47,408 bases of DNA from positions 1 through 47,408 of the forward strand of contig NZ_QOLC01000115.1 in NCBI RefSeq assembly GCF_003333325.1, written 5' to 3'. This DNA comes from Candidatus Ulvibacter alkanivorans (GTDB taxonomy: Bacteria > Bacteroidota > Bacteroidia > Flavobacteriales > Flavobacteriaceae). Under the pieces are notes generated by a model. That model was not told the DNA's origin. It saw nothing but the letters and a program-made list of their open reading frames with translations, and did not search any database. The translations under genes and the position numbers were made by a program. This document shows, piece by piece, positions 41,355 to 47,408 of the stretch. Each line of letters starts with the position of its first letter. Position 1 is the first letter of the stretch.

Positions 41355-42394
41355 ACTAAAAATAATTCGTAAAACGGGAGTAGTGGAATAAGCGTCTCTT
41401 CTTTTAGTCTTTTCGCCGACTTGCCCACCACTATGTATTGCATAAGGAACCTAAAACCAATTAACACCAACGCAATTCTCCAATCTGAGAATACCAAAGC
41501 TGCAATGGCTAACAACCAGAATAATAGGTTAGATAAAAAGTAAACACCCAGCAATAATTTATGCTTGCTCTTATAGCGAGATGCCGTACTAATGTGTCTT
41601 CTTTTTTGACGAATCCACGCTTTAAATGTTTGCTTAGGAATAGAATAGGTGAATGCTTCAGGTTCTAAGCATAAACTCGTGTTCGAGGCCGTAGCTGTTT
41701 CGTTTACCAGAAGATCGTCATCTCCCGAGGGAAGTTTTATATGCGAAATAAAACCATTGTTCTCATAATAGACGCGGCTTGTATATGCCAAATTTCTTCC
41801 TACTCCCATATATGGCATTCCTACGGCTGCATACCCAAAGTATTGCATCGCTGTGTGTACAGTTTCAAATCGGATGAGTTGATTAAGTAGCCCCGGTTGT
41901 TTTTCATAGCCTCCATAGCCTAAGATCACTTCTTTTTCTTCGGAAAAATGAGCAGCCATATGCGACAACCATAAGGAACTGGCCGGTCGGCAATCTGCAT
42001 CTGTAAAGACCAATTGGTTGTTTGCTGCTCTTTTAATTCCAAGAGTAAGGGCATACTTTTTACTAGCCCAAAAAGCCTCATTGTTTTCTACATTAACGAT
42101 CTTGATACGGCTATCCTGTTCTGCAAATTGTTCCATCACTTCCAGCGTGTTGTCTGTGGAAGCGTCATTTATTAGAATAAGCTCGTAAGTAGGATATTGT
42201 TGTTCCAACCATAGCGGAATATATTTCTGAAGGTTGGCAGCTTCATTTTTAGCACAAACGATCAAAGAGACTGGTGCGGAGTCTGAAGCATCGGCATTTG
42301 TAGAAGATGAAAAGGCAAATTTTGAAAAAATAAAATAGTAGACGCAGTTAAGAAATACTACTGCAGCTAGGAAGTAGAGTAGCAGCATAGGCAC
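41294..42394 (-). CDS. Membrane-bound family 2 glycosyltransferase
   Basis: The 366-residue protein has an N-terminal membrane helix (YFLAAVVFLNCVYYFIFS), the GT2 domain (SLIVCAKNEAANL, LINDASTDNT, FTDADCRP with the DxD) and RQKRRHISTA as the Q/RxxRW-like processive or acceptor motif. Two to three C-terminal membrane helices follow (LGVYFLSNLLFWLLAIAALVF). It builds or modifies a surface glycan or glycolipid of unknown structure. The small Cys-rich membrane protein gene is 19 bp upstream and the sigma factor gene overlaps its end. Confidence 0.9.
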   Translation of the reverse strand: MPMLLLYFLAAVVFLNCVYYFIFSKFAFSSSTNADASDSAPVSLIVCAKNEAANLQKYIPLWLEQQYPTYELILINDASTDNTLEVMEQFAEQDSRIKIVNVENNEAFWASKKYALTLGIKRAANNQLVFTDADCRPASSLWLSHMAAHFSEEKEVILGYGGYEKQPGLLNQLIRFETVHTAMQYFGYAAVGMPYMGVGRNLAYTSRVYYENNGFISHIKLPSGDDDLLVNETATASNTSLCLEPEAFTYSIPKQTFKAWIRQKRRHISTASRYKSKHKLLLGVYFLSNLLFWLLAIAALVFSDWRIALVLIGFRFLMQYIVVGKSAKRLKEETLIPLLPFYELFLVCLQLSIFITKSTSKNSRWK

Positions 42395-42413
42395 TGAAAC
42401 AGGTTAATTTAAC

Positions 42414-42617
42414 TTATTGATGAGTTTCTTCTGTGCAGTTTTCAAATTGGTCGGGTGTTTTACCACAAAAGCCACAAGTTTCTCCTTCTTTGTTTAAAAA
42501 AGGATTCTGACTTGCACACGTACCTGCAAATTTTCCGTCTTTTTTTCCCCAGATTTTAATTGCGATTCCACCAACCGCCAGCGAGAGAAGAAGTAAGGTA
42601 ATTAAAAATAGTTCCAT
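42414..42617 (-). CDS. Small Cys-rich membrane protein of Flavobacteriia
   Basis: From the ATG at 42617 the protein has 67 residues: one hydrophobic helix (MELFLITLLLLSLAVGGIAIKIWG), then a short polar part with CASQNPFLNKEGETCGFCGKTPDQFENC. Four Cys residues, including a CGFC pair, suggest metal binding or a disulfide. Similar proteins are usually annotated only as membrane or secreted protein. An extended start (TTG 42638) is rejected because that codon lies within the -7 box 42636-42643. It is co-oriented with the glycosyltransferase gene 19 bp downstream. Confidence 0.75.
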   Translation of the reverse strand: MELFLITLLLLSLAVGGIAIKIWGKKDGKFAGTCASQNPFLNKEGETCGFCGKTPDQFENCTEETHQ

Positions 42618-42635
42618 GGTTCCAATTTTGAAGTA

Positions 42636-42643
42636 CAAAAGTA
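42636..42643 (-). promoter_or_regulatory. -7 promoter box of the small membrane protein/glycosyltransferase/sigma operon
   Basis: On the minus strand the sequence is TACTTTTG, an exact TAnnTTTG match, 18 nt before the ATG at 42617. It serves the run of four minus-strand genes ending at the transporter, if they are one operon. Confidence 0.5.
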
Positions 42644-42709
42644 CAATCTTTCTTGGTGAAGTGGTGAGATTTTAAGTATTTTTAGCTTCACTTTTCAATA
42701 AATTTAACC

Positions 42710-43318
42710 ATGAAGCAATTCTATCGCACTTTTTTAGTTTTTTCAACGATTGTTCTCTTGTTTTCTTGTAAACAAGATGTGAAAGAAACAAGTACTTCCG
42801 AAGCCATAAAAACGGACACACTTGTAAAAAAAGAGCGTGTAATTCCTACCCAGGAAGATAAAGATCGTGCCAACAGTGTCTTGACCAAGTTAATGGTAAC
42901 CCCAGAGTCTAAAAAATTTACGAATTATTTGGTTACGGCGCAGATGACAGATGATCTCATGAAGAACAAAGGACCCTATACGGTTTTTGCACCTTCTGCC
43001 GAGGCGCTCGATGGACTTTCCGAAGAAACGCGTCAAGATTTTATGAAACCTGAGAATAAAGAAGCATTGGCAACCATGTTACGTCAACATATAGTCGAGG
43101 GAGGATTAGATTCTGCCACTTTGGTTCAAAAAATTCGTGAGAATAACGGAAGTCTGGCGTTAACGACTATTGGAGGTACACAACTAACAGCATCTAGATC
43201 TGGTAGTGATATTGTGATCACGCATAGTAATGGAACCAAAGCAGTTGTAGGTAAAAGTGATATTCAAGGCTCGAACGGCGTATTACACATTGTAGATGCC
43301 GCTTTTATTCAAAATTAA
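42710..43318 (+). CDS. Fasciclin-domain lipoprotein
   Basis: The 202-residue protein has a lipoprotein signal (TIVLLFSC, Cys20), a Ser/Thr/Glu linker (ETSTSEAIKTDT), then one FAS1 domain. FAS1 features are MTDDLMKNKGPYTVFAPSAEAL, LRQHIVEGG and GSNGVLHIVDAAFI. Such surface or periplasmic proteins mediate adhesion or bind envelope components; the partner is unknown. It stands alone and overlaps the end of murB by 4 bp on the opposite strand. Confidence 0.92.
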   Translation: MKQFYRTFLVFSTIVLLFSCKQDVKETSTSEAIKTDTLVKKERVIPTQEDKDRANSVLTKLMVTPESKKFTNYLVTAQMTDDLMKNKGPYTVFAPSAEALDGLSEETRQDFMKPENKEALATMLRQHIVEGGLDSATLVQKIRENNGSLALTTIGGTQLTASRSGSDIVITHSNGTKAVVGKSDIQGSNGVLHIVDAAFIQN

Positions 43319-44328
43319 ATAATGTTTACTTCGGGTTCAATGTAGATTCCGAATTGCGCTTTAACGGCTTTCTGAATACGCAATGCAAGTTCCCAAATAT
43401 CATTGCCCGTTGCAGTACCGTGATTTATAAGAACTAAGGCTTGACGGTCATGAACGCCGGCGTCACCAAATCGTTTTCCTTTAAAACCTGCTTGTTCTAT
43501 TAACCATCCCGCCGGAATTTTAAACTCGGTAGGTGACACCTCGTAGAAAGGTGCATCGGGAAAGTTAGAACGAAATTCTTGAAACGCATCACTATCTATT
43601 ACCGGATTCTTAAAGAAACTACCGCTATTGCCCAACTTGGCCGGGTCGGGTAACTTAGATTGGCGAATAGCGATCACGGCTTTAGAAATAGCTTCTATGG
43701 TTGGTTCGGTAACTTGTTGCTCCTTCAATTCTTGCTGAATCGCACCGTATGAAGTACTTAAGGTATGGTCCTTTTTGGTAAGCGTTAAGGTAACACTGGT
43801 AATAATGTATTTACCTTTTGCTTTATTTTTAAATATGGAATCCCGATACTGAAATTCGCAATCGCTTTTATAAAAGGTCTCTTCTGTGAGGTCCTGTACA
43901 TTTAATGCGGAACAACTGTGAAAAACATCCTTTAATTCTACGCCATAAGCACCAATATTTTGAATAGGAGCTGTGCCGATGTTTCCGGGGATTAACGACA
44001 GATTTTCGATGCCACCATACCCCTGCTCGATGCAATACAACACAAAGTCATGCCAATTTTCACCCGCCATTGCTTTTACTTGAACGTGTTGTTCGTCTTC
44101 GGAAACAACAGAAATACCCCTAATGTCAACGTGTACCACCAAAGCGTCTATATCCTTTGTTAACAACATATTGCTTCCGCCACCAAGGATAAATATCTCT
44201 TTGTTGGCATATTTAGATAACACTTCTTTAAGTGCTGTGACGCTTTTTGCAGAAATAAAATAACGGGCGTTGCAGTCAATACCGAACGTATTATAGGCTT
44301 TAAGTGATTTGTGCTCTTCCAATACCAT
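43315..44328 (-). CDS. murB: UDP-N-acetylenolpyruvoylglucosamine reductase
   Basis: MurB reduces UDP-GlcNAc-enolpyruvate to UDP-MurNAc with FAD and NADPH in peptidoglycan synthesis. The 337-residue protein has the FAD-binding ILGGGSNMLL, SLIPGNIGTAPIQNIGAYGVELKD, the catalytic Ser region LGNSGSFFKNP, and the C-terminal IEPEVNII. Length and layout match the E. coli-type (type I) enzyme. Its ATG overlaps the aminotransferase stop by 1 bp, so it is translated after that gene. Confidence 0.95.
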   Translation of the reverse strand: MVLEEHKSLKAYNTFGIDCNARYFISAKSVTALKEVLSKYANKEIFILGGGSNMLLTKDIDALVVHVDIRGISVVSEDEQHVQVKAMAGENWHDFVLYCIEQGYGGIENLSLIPGNIGTAPIQNIGAYGVELKDVFHSCSALNVQDLTEETFYKSDCEFQYRDSIFKNKAKGKYIITSVTLTLTKKDHTLSTSYGAIQQELKEQQVTEPTIEAISKAVIAIRQSKLPDPAKLGNSGSFFKNPVIDSDAFQEFRSNFPDAPFYEVSPTEFKIPAGWLIEQAGFKGKRFGDAGVHDRQALVLINHGTATGNDIWELALRIQKAVKAQFGIYIEPEVNII

Positions 44329-45488
44329 TATCCCGGATATTGTTCTAGTGCGATCTTTAAAATATTCACAGCTTTGATCAAACTTTCTTTATTAAGCACA
44401 TAAGCAATTCGAATTTGATTTTCTCCTACACCAGGGCTTGAATAGAAACCGGCAGCCGGAGCAACCATGATGGTTTCACCATTGTGATCGAAGCTTTCTA
44501 ACAGCCATTGTGCAAAATCGTCGCTGTTGGCTACGGGCAGCTCTACGATACAATAAAAAGCACCTTTTGGTTCGCCTACTTTAACTCCGGGAATCTCTTT
44601 TAGGTGTTGTACCAACAGGTCACGTCTTTCTTTGTATTCTGAAATTACTTCATCAAAATAGCTCTGTGGGGTTTGTAAGGCTGCTTCACAGGCAATTTGA
44701 GCGAAGGTTGGCGGACTTAATCGTGCCTGCGCAAATTTAAGTGCAGTAGCGATCACTTGTTTATTTCTGGAAACCAAACAACCAATTCGTGCCCCACACA
44801 TACTATATCGTTTAGAGACCGAGTCGATAATGATACCATGTTCGGCCATGCTTTCCTCTTGGAGGATGGAATAGTGGTCGACACCGTCGTAAGTAAATTC
44901 ACGATATACTTCGTCTGCAACCAAAAACAAATCATGCTCCTTTACGATCGCCGCAAGTTTTTGAATTTCATCTTTAGAGTATAAGTAGCCCGTTGGATTC
45001 CCCGGATTGCAAATTAATATGGCCTTGGTTTTGGGTGTGATAAGTTTTTCAAATTCAGAAATAGGGGGTAAGGCAAAATTATTTTCAATTTTTGAGATCA
45101 CGGGTACTATAGTTACGCCCGAGGCAGTGGCAAAGCCATTATAATTTGCGTAGAAAGGTTCCGGTATTATGATCTCATCTCCCACATCGGCAATACTTCC
45201 CATCGCAAATAGCAATGCTTCGCTGCCACCTGTAGTGACGATTATATCGTCTGATTCGACCGGAATTTGATGTTTATGGTAATATTTGGCAATCTTTTTG
45301 CGGTATCCTTCTGAACCTTCGGAGCGTGTATATGCTAAAATCTCTAACGAGTGCAATGCGACAGCATCCATAGCGATTTGTGGCGATTTAATATCCGGTT
45401 GTCCAATATTTAAGTGATATACTTTTTTATTTGGTTGATATGCCTTTTCAGCAAATGGAACTAAGTTTCTAATCGGAGATTCGGGCAT
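44328..45488 (-). CDS. Pyridoxal-phosphate-dependent aminotransferase (class I/II)
   Basis: The 386-residue protein has the fold-type I PLP signature: GGSEALLFAMGS, CNPGNPTGYLYSKDEI, ADEVYREFTYDG, and the Schiff-base Lys in SVSKRYSMCGARIGCLVS. It resembles aspartate/aromatic aminotransferases of Bacteroidota; the exact substrate is uncertain. The start at 45488 (MPESPIRNL) is the conserved core beginning. The in-frame sequence above it still reads MPIV-stop-KKGAN, as if an original N-terminus of about ten residues were cut off by a stop at 45504-45506. murB follows with a 1-bp overlap. Confidence 0.9.
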   Translation of the reverse strand: MPESPIRNLVPFAEKAYQPNKKVYHLNIGQPDIKSPQIAMDAVALHSLEILAYTRSEGSEGYRKKIAKYYHKHQIPVESDDIIVTTGGSEALLFAMGSIADVGDEIIIPEPFYANYNGFATASGVTIVPVISKIENNFALPPISEFEKLITPKTKAILICNPGNPTGYLYSKDEIQKLAAIVKEHDLFLVADEVYREFTYDGVDHYSILQEESMAEHGIIIDSVSKRYSMCGARIGCLVSRNKQVIATALKFAQARLSPPTFAQIACEAALQTPQSYFDEVISEYKERRDLLVQHLKEIPGVKVGEPKGAFYCIVELPVANSDDFAQWLLESFDHNGETIMVAPAAGFYSSPGVGENQIRIAYVLNKESLIKAVNILKIALEQYPG

Positions 45489-45611
45489 GTTAGCGCCCTT
45501 TTTTTATACGATAGGCATATGACTGGATTTAAAGAACAAAGTTGCGAAATATATTTTATAATTCACAGCATGCACAACAGCAATGATTAAAATTTTATAT
45601 ATTTAATTCTC

Positions 45612-46955
45612 TTGAAACTCTCTTGTCAAATAAAGCACATACTACTATGTCTTTCGCTCCTATGTTGCGGTTTGCCATCGGTATTCGCGCAAGATGGATT
45701 TGCATTACCGGCTAACAAAAAGAAGGACAGGGTTTCTTTTAAGCTCGTCAACAATCTTATTATTATTCCGGTTACGGTTAATGGGACCGAATTGTCATTT
45801 TTATTGGATACCGGAGTAAACTCTACCATTATTTTTAGCTTGACTAGCGAAGACTCATTAGAGATTAAAAACACTACGCCTGTAAAGCTACGCGGATTGG
45901 GAGAAGGCGAAGCTGTCGATGCGCTTAGAAGTGATTTTAATACGGTAGTTGTTGGCGAAGCTGTAGACAATACACATAGTATATTTTTAATATTTGATGC
46001 ATCACTTAATTTTTCTCCGCGTATGGGAGTCCCTATTCATGGAATCCTTGGCTATGATTTTTACAAGAACTTTATTGTAAAGACCAATTATGTCAATGAG
46101 GTGATCACATTTTATGATCCCACTAAATACAGTCCGAAGGTATGCAGGCGCTGCGAAGCTTTCGACCTAACACTGTATCGAAATAAGCCTTATGTGAATT
46201 TGGACCTTGTTATTAATAGCGAACGCATTAATTCTACATTGTTAATTGATTCGGGATCTAGCGATGCATTATGGTTATTTGACGATGAAGCATTTATACA
46301 AGAAGAACCTAAGAATTACTTCGAAGACTACCTCGGCTTGGGGCTTAGTGGAGGGATCTACGGAAAGCGATCTCGTATCGCCGAAGCTTCACTTGGCAAC
46401 TTTAAGTTAAAGGAGATCAATGTTGCATTTCCCGATGAAGCCGCTATTCAAGGTGCGCGAAGCTATGAAGACAGAGTTGGAAGTTTAGGAGGCAACTTAT
46501 TAAAGCGCTTTACTACCATTATAGATTACCCAAATCGGCAAATTATTCTAAAGAAGAATAAATACTTCAATGACCCTTTTCATTATGATATGAGCGGATT
46601 AACCATTCAACATGATGGGGTTACAGTTGTTAAGGAACGAAAGTCCAATAGTAATCGCAATATGGTAGGTGCCGAAAGTGGTGCGGTTTCCGGAATTGTT
46701 GAATCGCCTTCATTTACCTTCAATTTGGCGCCAAAGTTTGTAGTTGCTGAGGTGCGTGTAGCTTCTCCAGCCGATGAAGCAGGTATTAAAATAGGTGATG
46801 AGATTATTAGTATCAATAACAAGAAGGCTCAAAACTACGAGCTGTACGAATTAATTGAGATGTTCTCATCAAGACCTAATCGAAAATTTACACTTGAAAT
46901 TGGTCGTGATGGACAAGTGCTTAAAAAAAGAATTGTCCTTAAAAAGGTATTATAA
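45612..46955 (+). CDS. Retropepsin-like aspartyl protease with duplicated active-site motif and C-terminal PDZ domain
   Basis: The 447-residue protein has a signal peptide (LLCLSLLCCGLPSVFAQ) and starts at TTG, since no ATG lies upstream or within the signal. Two protease half-domains each carry an Asp-Thr/Ser-Gly: Asp66 in LLDTGVNST and Asp213 in LIDSGSSDA, the second followed by a flap-like DALWLFDDE. A PDZ domain ends the protein (about 355-445: VRVASPADEAGIKIGDEIISIN). Retropepsins normally pair two identical subunits; here both halves are on one chain, like pepsins. It is probably a periplasmic regulated protease. It diverges from the aminotransferase gene. Confidence 0.9.
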   Translation: MKLSCQIKHILLCLSLLCCGLPSVFAQDGFALPANKKKDRVSFKLVNNLIIIPVTVNGTELSFLLDTGVNSTIIFSLTSEDSLEIKNTTPVKLRGLGEGEAVDALRSDFNTVVVGEAVDNTHSIFLIFDASLNFSPRMGVPIHGILGYDFYKNFIVKTNYVNEVITFYDPTKYSPKVCRRCEAFDLTLYRNKPYVNLDLVINSERINSTLLIDSGSSDALWLFDDEAFIQEEPKNYFEDYLGLGLSGGIYGKRSRIAEASLGNFKLKEINVAFPDEAAIQGARSYEDRVGSLGGNLLKRFTTIIDYPNRQIILKKNKYFNDPFHYDMSGLTIQHDGVTVVKERKSNSNRNMVGAESGAVSGIVESPSFTFNLAPKFVVAEVRVASPADEAGIKIGDEIISINNKKAQNYELYELIEMFSSRPNRKFTLEIGRDGQVLKKRIVLKKVL

Positions 46956-46959
46956 AAAA

Positions 46960-46985
46960 AAGCGCCTTCAAATGAAAAGGCGCTT
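46960..46985. terminator. Bidirectional terminator between the protease gene and the DUF1573 gene
   Basis: AAGCGCCTT (46960-46968) pairs with AAGGCGCTT (46977-46985) around an 8-nt loop that can close further. An A tract lies before it on the plus strand, which is a T tract for minus-strand transcripts, so it mainly serves the DUF1573 gene. Confidence 0.82.
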
Positions 46986-47007
46986 CTTACTATAATTACT
47001 TATTTGG

Positions 47008-47406
47008 TTATTCTGTTTTTTCAAGAAGACTTTTGTCATCTCCTAAAACCTCACCCTTTATTTTTAACGCTTTAACAGGTTCACTGGCATTCGAATAAAC
47101 GGTTACTGTTTTACGAATAGGACCAACGCGATTGGTGTCATATTTTACTTGGATCGTGCTTGATTCACCAGGTGCAACAGGGCCATCCGGTTTTTTTGGA
47201 ACGGTACAACCACAACTCGATTTTACATCGGTTACAATTAACGGTGCATTTCCTGTGTTCGTAAACTTGAAAACACGTACTCCATCACTTCCTTTTGCTA
47301 TTTCACCGTAATCGATGGTATCCGACTCAAAGTCGATCACTGCTTGCGAATGTGCAGTTGTTAGCCCAACGAATGCGATAATAGCTATTAGAACATATTT
47401 TTTCAT
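47008..47406 (-). CDS. DUF1573 (HYDIN/Ig-like) exported protein
   Basis: The 132-residue protein has a signal peptide (VLIAIIAFVGLTTAHSQA) and a single DUF1573 domain: IDFESDTIDYGEIAKGSDGVRVFKFTN, TGNAPLIVTDVKSSCGCTVPKKP and EPVKALKIKGEV. The SSCGCTVP motif with two Cys is the family hallmark. These Ig-like proteins are abundant in Bacteroidota envelopes and have no known enzyme activity. The complete gene is present, and its promoter is at or just past the end of the window. Confidence 0.9.
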   Translation of the reverse strand: MKKYVLIAIIAFVGLTTAHSQAVIDFESDTIDYGEIAKGSDGVRVFKFTNTGNAPLIVTDVKSSCGCTVPKKPDGPVAPGESSTIQVKYDTNRVGPIRKTVTVYSNASEPVKALKIKGEVLGDDKSLLEKTE

Positions 47407-47408
47407 AA

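Noticed and set aside
1..47408. CRISPR array, tRNA, rRNA, insertion sequence, prophage or integron
   Set aside because: I saw no regularly spaced repeats, cloverleaf genes, transposase or integrase motifs, or phage structural genes.

Overview
The window reads as a chromosomal segment of a marine-type Flavobacteriia (Bacteroidota) genome. The evidence is a low-to-medium GC content, exact TAnnTTTG promoter boxes a few bases ahead of several start codons, almost no Shine-Dalgarno sequences, a type IX secretion (T9SS) C-terminal sorting domain, the small flavobacterial protein usually found next to nqrF, lone carboxypeptidase-regulatory-like proteins, and many lipoproteins. I see no tRNA, rRNA, CRISPR array, insertion sequence or prophage. 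Both ends are ordinary chromosome.

Layout. 1-4.95 kb: a 1589-residue secreted subtilisin with a T9SS tail behind a tandem-palindrome promoter. 5.0-6.4 kb: the Nqr-associated small protein and ApbE. 6.4-12.8 kb: a mostly minus-strand housekeeping block (methyltransferase, map, HAD phosphatase, gpmI, M48 and M15 peptidases, pepE) with one plus-strand acetyltransferase. 12.9-18.3 kb: a plus-strand envelope block (two overlapping CarboxypepD_reg-like proteins, a DUF6702 protein, M1 aminopeptidase, TatA, PAP2 phosphatase). 18.3-21.4 kb: a structured 573-bp non-coding region, then a four-gene signalling operon (lipoprotein, 7-TM protein, HPK7 kinase without a sensor domain, NarL-type regulator). 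21.4-29.4 kb: a minus-strand kynurenine-degradation operon (lipoprotein, kynU, kmo, ridA-type deaminase, aminomuconate-semialdehyde dehydrogenase, atypical SDR, ACMSD, O-methyltransferase). 29.4-32.2 kb: a CDGSH/mono-cluster Fe-S protein, a small GNAT, two microproteins, a methyltransferase and MsrA. 32.3-39.5 kb: the zinc-ribbon-like coiled-coil protein with Nif3, LpxK, a TPR hybrid kinase, gap and lipA. 39.5-47.4 kb: an atypical Nramp-like transporter, a sigma factor, a glycosyltransferase, a small Cys-rich membrane protein, a fasciclin lipoprotein, murB, an aminotransferase, a retropepsin/PDZ protein and a DUF1573 protein.

How it works together. The kynurenine operon encodes cleavage of kynurenines and the route from aminocarboxymuconate semialdehyde through 2-aminomuconate. 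Tryptophan 2,3-dioxygenase and 3-hydroxyanthranilate dioxygenase are not in the window. The signalling operon looks like a split receptor: a 7-TM protein and a lipoprotein feed a cytoplasmic-type kinase and a DNA-binding regulator, with a GC-rich palindrome upstream as a possible autoregulatory operator.

Strongest unexplained signals. (1) The octamer CTTCGGAA/TTCCGAAG occurs about 38 times by eye, against roughly 1-2 expected from base composition. (2) Two ATCGAT-centred palindromes are spaced exactly 21 bp apart over the protease promoter. (3) A structured intergenic element lies inside the kynurenine operon. (4) A candidate structured RNA lies at 18451-18514. (5) Several proteins lack the defining residues of their families (SDR, Nramp, zinc ribbon).
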